From JAIBJN01 sp963830885 (GTDB taxonomy: Bacteria > Actinomycetota > Thermoleophilia > Gaiellales > Gaiellaceae): a stretch of DNA of 64,000 bases. Below are positions 33,755 through 41,640 of this stretch, piece by piece. Each line of letters opens with the position of its first letter. Position 1 is the stretch's first letter. The notes beneath the pieces are model-generated. The model was given only the letters and a program-made list of their open reading frames with translations. It searched no databases and was not told the DNA's origin. The position numbers and the translations under genes were made by a program. The stretch spans positions 1 through 64,000 of the forward strand of contig CAWHOA010000027.1 of assembly GCA_963830885.1 (NCBI GenBank). Reading direction: 5' to 3'.

Positions 33755-35674
33755 ATGGGCCGGTTCGAGGCGGTGTACCGGCGCTCGTTGGACGATCCGG
33801 ACGGGTTCTGGGCCGAGGCTGCCCGCGGGATCGACTGGTTTCAGCCGTGGGAGCGCGTGCTCGATGCCTCCCGCCCGCCGTTCTACCGCTGGTTTGCCGG
33901 TGGACGCCTCAACACCTGTCACAACGCTCTCGACCGACACGTCGACGGAGGACGGGCCGACCAGCCCGCCCTCGTCTACGACTCGCCCGTCACGGAGACG
34001 ACGGCGGTCTTCACGTATCGAGAGTTGCGCGATGCGGTCGCACGCTTCGCCGGCGCCCTCGTGGCTCAGGGCGTCGGGCACGGCGATCGAGTCGTGATCT
34101 ACATGCCGATGGTCCCCGAGGCCGTCATCGCGATGCTGGCCTGCGCGCGGCTCGGAGCGATCCACTCGTTGGTCTTCGGCGGCTTCGCGGCAGGTGAGCT
34201 CGCGAAGCGGATCGAGGACGCCCGGCCCAACGTCGTCGTCTCGGCCTCGTGCGGGATCGAGCCTGGGCGTGTCGTCCCGTACAAGCCGCTGCTCGACGCT
34301 GCGATCGCGATGGTCGAGGCGAAGCCGGAGCGCTGTATCGTCCTCCAACGCTCGATGCTCGAGTGCGAGCTCGACGCCTCTCGGGACCTCGATTGGCAGG
34401 AGGCGGTCTCGCAGGCCGGACCGGTCGAGTGCGTCCCGGTCGAGGCGACGGATCCGCTCTACATCCTCTATACGTCCGGGACGACCGGCCAGCCCAAGGG
34501 AATCGTCCGCGACAACGGCGGTCACGCCGTCGCGCTCAACTGGACGATGAAGAACGTCTACGACGTCGAGCCCGGCGAGGTGTACTGGGCCGCCTCCGAC
34601 GTCGGCTGGGTGGTCGGGCACTCCTACATCGTCTACGGGCCGCTGATGCACGGCTGCACGACGGTCCTCTACGAAGGCAAGCCGGTCGGAACGCCAGACC
34701 CGGGCGCGTTCTGGCGGGTGATCTCCCAGCACGGTGTCGGCACGCTCTTCACGGCGCCGACCGCCTTCCGCGCCATCCGCCAGCAGGACCCCGACGGCCT
34801 CCACATCGGGCGCTACGACCTCTCCGGCTTCCGCGCTCTCTTCCTCGCGGGCGAGCGGTGCGATCCCGAGACGCTCCGCTGGGCGGAGGACAAGCTCGGC
34901 GTGCCCGTGATCGACCACTGGTGGCAGACAGAGACGGGGTGGGCGATTGCCGCCAACTGCCTCGGCATCGAGCGCCTGCCCGTCGTCCCCGGATCACCGA
35001 CGCGGGCGGTGCCCGGCTGGGACATCCACGTCCTGGGCGCCGAGGCCGACGAGCTGCCGGCCGGCGAGATCGGCGCCCTCGTCGTCAAGCTCCCCATGCC
35101 ACCCGGGTCGACGCCGACCCTCTGGAACGCAGAGGAGCGGTTTCGGGACACCTACCTGTCCGAGTACCCCGGCTACTACCAGACCGCGGATGCCGGATAC
35201 GTCGACGAGCACGGCTACGTCTTCGTGATGGCCCGCACCGACGACATCATCAATGTCGCGGGCCACCGTCTCTCGACCGGGGCCCTCGAGGAGGTCCTCG
35301 CCTCTCACCCGGACGTCGCCGAGTGCGCCGTCATCGGCGCCGCGGACGAGCTCAAGGGACAGCTGCCGGTCGGCTTCGTCGTCTTGAAGGCGGGAGTCGA
35401 GCGGGGGCACGAGGAGATCGTGGCGGAGGTCGTGCAGCTCGTCCGCGACCGGATCGGGCCCGTCGCCGCGTTCAGGATCGTCACGGTCGTCGACCGCCTG
35501 CCCAAGACGCGATCGGGGAAGATCCTGCGCGGAACCATGCGCAGGATCGCCGACGGTGAGGACTACGCCGTCCCGGCGACGATCGACGACCCGGCCTCGC
35601 TCGGCGAGATGCACGCCGCGCTCCGCCGACTCGGTTACGCCCGCCCGCAGACCGCAGACGTGCGCGACGCCTGA
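33755..35674 (+). CDS. prpE: AMP-forming acyl-CoA synthetase, propionyl-CoA synthetase-like
   Basis: 639 residues. AMP-binding motifs are YILYTSGTTGQPKGIVRDNGG and WWQTETGWAIAAN; the C-terminal domain has the catalytic, acetylatable lysine in PKTRSGKILRGTMR. The N-terminal ACAS domain is present. The similarity pattern fits PrpE/ACSS3, which prefers propionate and short branched acids over acetate. Own promoter, single gene. Confidence 0.82.
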   Translation: MGRFEAVYRRSLDDPDGFWAEAARGIDWFQPWERVLDASRPPFYRWFAGGRLNTCHNALDRHVDGGRADQPALVYDSPVTETTAVFTYRELRDAVARFAGALVAQGVGHGDRVVIYMPMVPEAVIAMLACARLGAIHSLVFGGFAAGELAKRIEDARPNVVVSASCGIEPGRVVPYKPLLDAAIAMVEAKPERCIVLQRSMLECELDASRDLDWQEAVSQAGPVECVPVEATDPLYILYTSGTTGQPKGIVRDNGGHAVALNWTMKNVYDVEPGEVYWAASDVGWVVGHSYIVYGPLMHGCTTVLYEGKPVGTPDPGAFWRVISQHGVGTLFTAPTAFRAIRQQDPDGLHIGRYDLSGFRALFLAGERCDPETLRWAEDKLGVPVIDHWWQTETGWAIAANCLGIERLPVVPGSPTRAVPGWDIHVLGAEADELPAGEIGALVVKLPMPPGSTPTLWNAEERFRDTYLSEYPGYYQTADAGYVDEHGYVFVMARTDDIINVAGHRLSTGALEEVLASHPDVAECAVIGAADELKGQLPVGFVVLKAGVERGHEEIVAEVVQLVRDRIGPVAAFRIVTVVDRLPKTRSGKILRGTMRRIADGEDYAVPATIDDPASLGEMHAALRRLGYARPQTADVRDA

Positions 35675-35689
35675 GCCCGGCGGAGAAGC

Positions 35690-35887
35690 ATGAACAAGGA
35701 GGTCAAGCGCCTCATCCGCCGCTGCGAGCGGGCCGGGCTCGTCGTCGAGCGCTCCGGCGGCGGTCACTGGAAGGTGAAGTCACAGGACGGCGAGACGCTC
35801 GCAACGATCCCCTTCTCCCCGAGCACGAACCGCTGGCTCGAGAACACGCTGACCCAGCTCCACAGGCACGGGATCGAGCTCGATTGA
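35690..35887 (+). CDS. HicA-like small protein without an antitoxin neighbour
   Basis: 65 residues, starting 15 bases after the ligase stop with GGAGAAGC before ATG. The pattern KEVKRLIRRCERAGLVVERSGGGHWKVKS then TIPFSPSTNRWLENTLTQL matches the HicA double-stranded-RNA-binding-like fold with its G-x-H active-site His. No HicB gene lies on either side, so it may be a non-toxin RNA-binding relative. Confidence 0.65.
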   Translation: MNKEVKRLIRRCERAGLVVERSGGGHWKVKSQDGETLATIPFSPSTNRWLENTLTQLHRHGIELD

Positions 35888-35894
35888 GCCGGGC

Positions 35895-36407
35895 TCAATA
35901 CCCGTAGCCTCCTTCCGTCGAGGTCGTGCCGCCGGACACAGAGCCCGGAGCGGCCACGTGCCAGGTGAAGCTCGTCCCTCCGAAGTCGTCGGCGAAGCCG
36001 TTACCGGTCACCTCTCCCGGCGAGGGGTCCTCCGCGAACGTGTAGAGCGGCTTCCCCTCGTAGGTCACCTGCTCGGCGCCGTCCGGGCGCCGGATGAGCC
36101 CGAGCTGGGAGCTGACGTCGGAGGATCCGGTCGGCTGCTCGCCGGCCGGAAGCGTCAGCGGGATCCAGATGGACGCGCAGGCGTCGGTGCAGAGCACCTT
36201 GCCGTTCGCCTCCTGGTCGGGTGAGTAAAGGGCGTTCCCACGAGCGTCGACGAGCACGTCCCCGACACCGGCCACGTTCGCGACCGAGACGGTCTCTCCG
36301 CCCGCAGACGCAGGCTCTCCGGAGCCGCCGCCTCCACAGCCGCCGAGCAGGAGGGCGAGGAGGACGACGACGCCGGCGAGCATCGAAGTCGTGCGGAATG
36401 TCGTCAT
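35895..36407 (-). CDS. Secreted-repeat lipoprotein (COG4315 type)
   Basis: 170 residues. The signal sequence ends in lipobox LLGGC, followed by a Gly/Ser linker. Two copies of the secreted repeat are visible: VLVDARGNALYSPDQEANGKVLC and QVTYEGKPLYTFAEDPSPGEV. The family is widespread in actinobacteria and of unknown function. Confidence 0.8.
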   Translation of the reverse strand: MTTFRTTSMLAGVVVLLALLLGGCGGGGSGEPASAGGETVSVANVAGVGDVLVDARGNALYSPDQEANGKVLCTDACASIWIPLTLPAGEQPTGSSDVSSQLGLIRRPDGAEQVTYEGKPLYTFAEDPSPGEVTGNGFADDFGGTSFTWHVAAPGSVSGGTTSTEGGYGY

Positions 36408-36412
36408 GCCCG

Positions 36413-36418
36413 AACCTA
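36413..36418 (-). promoter_or_regulatory. -10 box TAGGTT before the lipoprotein gene
   Basis: TAGGTT on the minus strand, 5 bases before ATG 36407. Confidence 0.4.
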
Positions 36419-36452
36419 CGGCGCCTGCTCGCGCCGGGATGTTGAGGGGGCG

Positions 36453-37418
36453 TTAAGCCCTGCGCCGCAAGGCGATTCCGGTCAGGATCTCCCTGACAAT
36501 CCGGTCGGCCGCGAGCGCCGTGATGTCCGCCGAGGCGACCTCGGTCGGGAGCACCTCGACCACGTCGGCTCCGACGAGGTCGAGTTCCGTGGCCACCGTC
36601 CGCGCGGCCCAGAGGAGGTCGCCGGTCGTCATCCCCCCAGGCTCGGGCGTGCCGGTGCCGGGAGCGAAGGCCGGGTCGAGCACGTCCACGTCGACCGTGA
36701 GGAAGGTCGGGCCTTCGGCCACGATCTCGACCGCGCGGCGCACGACGCCCTTGATCCCGAGCTCCCGGACGTCGTGCATGAAGAAGCTCGTGATGCCCTG
36801 CTCGGCCTGCCAGGCGAACTCGACCTCGGTCGGCCAGTAGCCGCGCAGGCCGATCTGGACGTAGCGGCGCGGGTCGAGGTGGCCCTGCTCGACGAGGCGG
36901 TAGAACGGCGTCCCGTGCGAGACCTCGACGCCGAAGACCTCGGTGCCGGTGTCGGTGTGCGTGTCGAAATGCACGGCGCCAACCGGGCCGTGCGCACCGG
37001 CGACCGCGCGGATGTCGGGCTCGGAGATGGAGTGGTCGCCTCCGAGGACGACCGGGAGCACGCCCGCGGCGAGGACCTGGCCGACGAGCGCCTCGATGGC
37101 CGCGTGGGTGCGGAGGGGGTCGGCGGGGATCACCGGGACGTCGCCGAAGTCCACGACCCGGAGCTCCTCGAAGGCATCGACTCCAGCCTCCAGGTGCGGG
37201 CCGGGCGGGCAGCTCGCCGCACGGATCGCGCGCGGCCCGAAGCGCGTGCCCGGCCGGTCGGAGACGAGGTCGTCCGTGGGCGCGCCGACGATGGCGACGT
37301 CCGCGCCGGCCAGCTCGGCCGGATCCTGCGTGTACGGCATGCCGGCGTAGGTGAGGAGCCCGGCGTAGTCCGGCTTGTCCTCGTGCCCGCGGGCCCAGCG
37401 CTCGGTCGGGTCGATCAC
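36453..37418 (-). CDS. Agmatinase/guanidinobutyrase-family ureohydrolase
   Basis: 321 residues from GTG 37418. All binuclear Mn ligand motifs are present: GGDHS, FDTHTDTG, and VDVDVLDPAFAPGTG. It cleaves a guanidino compound to urea and an amine. Agmatine (giving putrescine) or 4-guanidinobutyrate are the usual substrates of this subgroup. It lies far from the Pot importer and the ThDP/aminotransferase pair, but all three could join one arginine/polyamine pathway. Confidence 0.85.
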   Translation of the reverse strand: MIDPTERWARGHEDKPDYAGLLTYAGMPYTQDPAELAGADVAIVGAPTDDLVSDRPGTRFGPRAIRAASCPPGPHLEAGVDAFEELRVVDFGDVPVIPADPLRTHAAIEALVGQVLAAGVLPVVLGGDHSISEPDIRAVAGAHGPVGAVHFDTHTDTGTEVFGVEVSHGTPFYRLVEQGHLDPRRYVQIGLRGYWPTEVEFAWQAEQGITSFFMHDVRELGIKGVVRRAVEIVAEGPTFLTVDVDVLDPAFAPGTGTPEPGGMTTGDLLWAARTVATELDLVGADVVEVLPTEVASADITALAADRIVREILTGIALRRRA

Positions 37419-37424
37419 GGGCGG

Positions 37425-37430
37425 AGTCTA
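37425..37430 (-). promoter_or_regulatory. Leaderless-type -10 box TAGACT
   Basis: TAGACT on the minus strand, 6 bases before GTG 37418. Confidence 0.45.
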
Positions 37431-37448
37431 GTACGACGGGAAGTTCGC

Positions 37449-37901
37449 TCAGGGACTGATGCGCTGGATCCGCGTGGCGACGATCGTGACGGTCTCGATC
37501 AGGATCTAGGAGGCTCCAGCCTTCAGCTCGCTGATCTCGATCCTCGACGGCCAGGCGGCGCTCAAGGCGAAGCGCATGACCGGTTCCCGGACGCGCTGAA
37601 GGCGACGAGCGCGGCGTCCGCCGTTCGGCGACCCTGTCGAGAGCGGCCTCGTGCCAGGCCCACATCTCGAGGCCGCTGGTGAGCCCGCGCTTCAGCGTGA
37701 CCGTCGCCGGCGTCCGCTTGCCCGGAAGCTTCTTGAGCGTGAGCTTCCGCTTCTGGTCGCGCCCCAGCGTCAGCGCAGACGGGTAGAGCCCGGACGTGAG
37801 CTCGACGAGCTCCGAGAACTGCCCGATCTCGATGCCGTCGATCGTGATCGGAACCTGCTGGCCTGCGCGGGATCGGGCGGAATCCGTCCACCTGGCGACA
37901 T
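37449..37901 (-). pseudogene. Phage T4 gp19-like tail-tube protein, disrupted
   Basis: Starts ATG 37901 with GGAGG 4 bases upstream (MSPGGRIPPDPAQ). Joined across single-base deletions near 37851, 37620 and 37582, it reads ITIDGIEIGQFSELVEL, then TVTLKRGLTSGLEMWAWHEAA, RRDAALVAFSASGNPVMRF, AAWPSRIEISELKAG and ETVTIVATRIQRISP. An in-frame TAG sits at 37506-37508. The layout (FxVxIDG start, LKRG...LWxW centre, ExVTI end) and about 150-residue length match the gp19/contractile-tail tube family. No other tail genes are here. Decayed gene or poor local sequence; see findings. Confidence 0.6.
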
Positions 37902-37974
37902 GAGACCTCCGAGATCGCGACGAAGGGTACATGCGGCGCTCGCTAGGCGCCCGCCGCGCATCACGCGCTCGGGC

Positions 37975-38641
37975 CTACGGCCGCTCCAGCCGGTAGCCCA
38001 TGCCGCGGACGCTCGTGATCGCGTCCTTGCCGAGCTTCTTGCGGAGGTAGCCGACGTAGACGTCGACCACGTTCGAGCCGCGGGTCGAAGTCGTAGCCCC
38101 AGACGTGGCTGAGGAGCTGCTCGCGCGACAGCACCTGGCCCGGGTGGCGGAAGAACATCTCGGCGAGGGCGAACTCGCGGGCGGAGAGGTCGAGCTGACG
38201 CTGTCCGACGTCGATGCGGCGCGTGCGAAGGTCGAGGGCGGCGGAGCCCGACGCGCAGGACGGTCTCCTCGGGCGCGCGGTCCCCGCGCAGGCGCACACG
38301 CACGCGCGCCAGGAGCTCCTCGAAGCGGAACGGCTTCGTGAGGTAGTCGTCGGCGCCGCCCTCGAGCTCGGCGACGGTGTCGAGCACCGAGTCGCGGGCC
38401 GTAAGGATGACGACCGGGAGCGTGAGAGCCCTGCGCGCGCAGCTCCTCACAGGACCGTGAACCAGTCCTTCCCGGGGAGCCCGAGGTCGAGGATCAGGAG
38501 GTCGTAGCGGCCGCTCGCGGCCAGCGCGACCACGTCGCGCCCGTCGGCGGCCACCGAGGTCGTGAATCCGTTCGCCCTCAGGCCCTTCTCGAGGAACGAC
38601 GCGATGCGCGCCTCGTCCTCTGCGATCAGGATCCGGCTCAT
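37975..38641 (-). pseudogene. OmpR-family response regulator with several frame shifts
   Basis: Begins MSRILIAEDEARIASFLEKGL, with the phospho-acceptor Asp in LLILDLGLPG. After an extra T near 38450 and a further shift, another frame gives LPVVILTARDSVLDTV and DDYLTKPFRFEELLARV (conserved Lys). A shift near 38240 leads to RRIDVGQRQLDLSAREFALAEMF and VLSREQLLSHVWGYDFDPR, and one near 38085 to VVDVYVGYLRKKLG and GMGYRLERP. Joined, this is a complete winged-helix regulator of about 222 residues. Start overlaps the kinase stop (ATGA). Candidate binding sites are the 11-base repeats at 40161-40211 and 41165-41192. Confidence 0.75.
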
Positions 38642-40147
38642 TCCGGTCCTCCGGCCGGCAGGACGATCGTGAACGTCGCACCCGACCCCGGCACGCTGGA
38701 GAGGTCGAGGCGACCTCCGTGGGCCCGTGCGATGGCCTGGACGATCGATAGCCCGAGGCCGGCGCCGTCCGAGCGACGCTCGCAGCCCGCGCGGTAGAAG
38801 CGGTCGAAGACGCGCGCCTGCTCGTCGAACGGAATGCCGGGGCCGGTGTCGCGGACCCAGAAGCGCGCCTCACCGTCGCCGACGAAGACGCCGAGGCCGA
38901 TCTCGTCGCCCTCGCTGCGTGTGCTGCACCGCGTTCTGGGCGAGCTGCATGAGTGCCTGGGTCAGCCGCTGCCGGTCGGCCACGATCGTCCCGTCGGCGA
39001 AGGCGTCGAGCTACCAGGAACGCGGGCCGAGGGCGGAGGCCTTGGCCAACACGTCGTCCACGAGCGCCCCGACCTCCACCGGCGCCGGTGCGAGGAAATC
39101 GGGCTGCTCACACTTCGCGAGGATCAGGAGGTCGTTGACGATCCGGCCCATCCGGTCGAGCTCGTCCATCACGAGGGCGAGCGTCGCCCGGCGCTCGTTC
39201 GGGTCGTCCTCGAGCAGCTCCAGGTGGCCGCGCACGATCGTGATGGGCGTCCGCAGCTCGTGGCCCGCGTCGTTTACGAAACGCTGCTGCTTCTCGAACG
39301 CCGTCTCGAGGCGCGCGAGCATGTCGTTGAACGTCTCCGCGAGCACGCCGATCTCGTCGTGGCCGGTCACCGGGATCCGGCGCGACAGGTCGCCGCCGGA
39401 GATCGATCGGGCCGTCTCGGTCACCGCCTTCACGGGCCGGAGCACGCGATCGGCCAGGAGCCACGCGAGCACCGAGCCGACGAGCAGCATTCCGAGCCCG
39501 ACGCCCGCGGCCACGCGCAGCGCGTCGGAGACCTCGCCGCTCTCGCGGTCGCGGAAGATCGCCGCCACGAAGACGCCGCGGGTCTCGCCGGACCCGACGA
39601 GCGGGACGGCGAGGTACTCGACCGCCCCGGCCGGCGTCTCCACCGCGCCGCGGGCGGTCTCCGTGACGGCGCTCCAGCGGTCGACCAGCTCGTCGTCCTG
39701 GTCGAGCAGGTACGGAGCGGCCTGGCTACTGCGCAGGAACGGCTCGCCTTCGACGAAGGTGAGGAAGGCCTCGTTCCGCGAGGGGACGTTCCGCTCGAGG
39801 AAGACCTCGAAGATCCGCTCGACGTCGCCGCCGAAGCGCCGGCCGGTCTCGGGGTCGTTGCCCCCCGCGAGCTGCCGCAGCTCCCGCGACTCCTGGACGA
39901 GCGCCTCGTCGACCCGCTGGTCGAGCCGCTGCTCGAGCGCCTCGTTGGCGATGACGAGCGAGACGACGGTCGCGACGGCGAGGAGCCCGACGTATCCGGC
40001 GAGCACGCGGACGCGGAAGCTCGCGAACAGCCGCCGCACGGGCCCGCCGGGGGAACGCCGCTCCCGCTCCTCGGGCGCCGCCTCGGCCTTGCTCGTGGTC
40101 GGGGCCTCGGTCATCGCCATCGTCTTCCTACCGAAGCATCGCGGCAA
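38638..40147 (-). pseudogene. Sensor histidine kinase, disrupted near the ATPase domain
   Basis: From 40147 the first 378 codons are intact: a transmembrane helix near residues 45-66, an extracytoplasmic domain of about 165 residues, a second helix near 235-255, HAMP, and a HisKA box with the phospho-His in NDAGHELRTPIT. A TAG at 39010-39012 interrupts, then LDAFADGTIVADRQRLTQALMQLAQNAVQHT continues in frame. An extra C near 38925 shifts to the frame holding VRDTGPGIPFDEQ and GAGLGLSIVQAIA (G1/G2 boxes). Restored length is about 500 residues. Starts at ATG 40120 or 40114 are also possible. Partner of the overlapping response regulator. Confidence 0.75.
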
Positions 40148-40160
40148 CGGCCCAGACGGG

Positions 40161-40177
40161 GATGAGAGGACTGTGAG
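40161..40177 (-). promoter_or_regulatory. Direct-repeat operator facing the histidine kinase gene
   Basis: On the minus strand CTCACA (40172-40177) and CTCATC (40161-40166) are 11 bases apart, the same unit and period as the plus-strand sites. The position just before the kinase ATG fits autoregulation. Confidence 0.5.
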
Positions 40178-40183
40178 ACATCT

Positions 40184-40211
40184 CTCATCTTTCCCTCATC
40201 CCGGTCTCATC
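40184..40211 (+). promoter_or_regulatory. Triple 11-base direct repeat CTCATC upstream of the Ser/Thr kinase
   Basis: CTCATC occurs at 40184, 40195 and 40206, one DNA turn apart, as for OmpR/PhoP-type tandem sites. The last copy starts 14 bases before a TACCAC box (40220-40225), placing the regulator where it could contact polymerase as an activator. Confidence 0.6.
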
Positions 40212-40233
40212 ACGCCTGGATACCACTGAGGCC

Positions 40234-41157
40234 ATGCGGGGCGACTCCGCCTGGGAGCAGGACACCTGGGGCTTCGCCGAGGGCGACGAGATCGCTCCCG
40301 GCCGCCACGCAGTGCGGCTCCTCGGCGGCGGGCGCCGGTACGAGGCCTACCTGGTCTGGGACGACGCGCTCCATGCGCTCGCGGTGGCGAAGGTCGTCCG
40401 GCCTGGCGAGGTGGCGGACGACCGCACGCTGGCCGGAATGGCCGGGGAAGCGGAGGCGCTCTCGAGCCTTGCGCACCCGTCGCTCGTCCGCTCGTTCGAC
40501 GCCGAGCTCGCCGGCGACCGCCCGCACCTGCTCCTGGAGCTGCTCGACGGACTGCGGCTCTCGACCCTCGAGCGCCGCTACGGGATCGTGGTCGAGCAGC
40601 TGCTCCCGCTGGCGCTCCAACTCTGCTCCGCCCTCCACTACATGCACGGGCAGGAGTGGGCGCACCTCGACGTGAAGCCGCGCAACATCATCATGAGCTC
40701 GACGCCGAAGCTGATCGACCTCAGCGTCGCCCAGCGGCTCGAGGACGCTAGACGGACGCACAGTCCGATCGGGACCGACACCTACATGTCGCCCGAGCAG
40801 TGCGACCCCGCGCGCTTCGGCGAGATCGGACCGGCCTCGGACTCCTGGGGGCTCGGCGTGACGCTGTACGAGGCGCTCGCCGGCGAGCTGCCCTTCGCCG
40901 TCGGCGACGCGGGCGCCGAGACCCTCGCGGAACGCTACCCGCAGGTGGCCGGCTCGCCCGAGCCGCTCGACGACGACGTCCTGTCGCCGCTCCGCGACGC
41001 GGTGCACGCCTGCCTCGAGGACGACCCCTCCCGGCGGCCTCTCCCCGCCGAGGTCGCGGAGGAGCTGGAGCCTCTCGTCGCGCTCTTGCCCCTGCCCCGG
41101 CTGGGCCGCTTCCGCCCCGGCTCGCGGCCCGCGCGTCCGCCGGCTCCGGCCCGATGA
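40234..41157 (+). CDS. Ser/Thr protein kinase, soluble
   Basis: 307 residues, only a kinase domain with no transmembrane or sensor part. ATP-binding Lys lies in LAVAKVVRP, the catalytic loop is HLDVKPRNIIM, the Mg-binding Asp is in LIDLS (DLS instead of DFG), the activation segment ends MSPEQC, and DSWGLGVTLYEALAG follows. All catalytic residues appear kept, so activity is likely. The C-terminal tail is basic and proline-rich. Preceded by the CTCATC repeats, suggesting control by the neighbouring two-component system. Confidence 0.82.
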   Translation: MRGDSAWEQDTWGFAEGDEIAPGRHAVRLLGGGRRYEAYLVWDDALHALAVAKVVRPGEVADDRTLAGMAGEAEALSSLAHPSLVRSFDAELAGDRPHLLLELLDGLRLSTLERRYGIVVEQLLPLALQLCSALHYMHGQEWAHLDVKPRNIIMSSTPKLIDLSVAQRLEDARRTHSPIGTDTYMSPEQCDPARFGEIGPASDSWGLGVTLYEALAGELPFAVGDAGAETLAERYPQVAGSPEPLDDDVLSPLRDAVHACLEDDPSRRPLPAEVAEELEPLVALLPLPRLGRFRPGSRPARPPAPAR

Positions 41158-41164
41158 GAGCTGT

Positions 41165-41192
41165 CTCATCGCGCCCTCATGGGCGTCTTACC
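41165..41192 (+). promoter_or_regulatory. 11-base direct repeats upstream of the D/G/N-rich protein gene
   Basis: CTCATC (41165), CTCATG (41176) and CTTACC (41187) recur every 11 bases. The last begins 15 bases before TATCTC (41202-41207), closely matching the geometry at 40184-40225. Confidence 0.55.
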
Positions 41193-41247
41193 GGGCGCGG
41201 ATATCTCTGTGCCAGGACAGCGAAAGCGACGTAAGGGGGACACGGAA

Positions 41248-41640
41248 ATGCCCTTCGGAAAGATCGGAGTCTTGATCCTCGCAGTGGTCATCGCGGTCGG
41301 GCTCGGCGGCTTCGGCGCCGCGCTGAAGAGCTGGGCGGGCGGCGATCCGGTCTCGGCCGTGACGCTCGGGGAGCCCGACGGCCGCAAGGACGACGGCGAC
41401 GACGCGGCACTGGCCGCCGATGACGACGACGACCGCGGCGACGGCAAGAAGAAGGCCAAGCAGCACGGCGACGGCGACAACACCCGCGGGAACGACGGCA
41501 CCTCCGGTGGGAACAACACCGGCGACGGCGACCGCACGCGCGGCAACGACGGCACCTCGAGCGGGAACGACACGTTAGTCGTGGCCGGCGGCGGCGGGGG
41601 CGGCGGCGACAGCGCCTCCGGCGGCGGCTCCGCCACCTAG
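41248..41640 (+). CDS. Membrane-anchored low-complexity D/G/N-rich protein
   Basis: 130 residues from ATG 41248, with AAGGGGGA 8 bases upstream. One helix (about 5-25, IGVLILAVVIAVGLGGFGAAL) is followed by a hydrophilic tail. Residues 74-91 and 92-109 are an exact-length tandem repeat of 18 residues (GDGDNTRGNDGTSGGNNT; GDGDRTRGNDGTSSGNDT), then a glycine run. Asp clusters (DDDDDRGDG) could bind cations. I do not recognise the family. Controlled, it seems, by the same repeats as the Ser/Thr kinase. Confidence 0.65.
   Translation: MPFGKIGVLILAVVIAVGLGGFGAALKSWAGGDPVSAVTLGEPDGRKDDGDDAALAADDDDDRGDGKKKAKQHGDGDNTRGNDGTSGGNNTGDGDRTRGNDGTSSGNDTLVVAGGGGGGGDSASGGGSAT

Noticed and set aside
37449..41640. 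Prophage or tailocin island
   Set aside because: Only one tail-like gene is present; neighbours are signalling genes with the same composition as the rest of the window.
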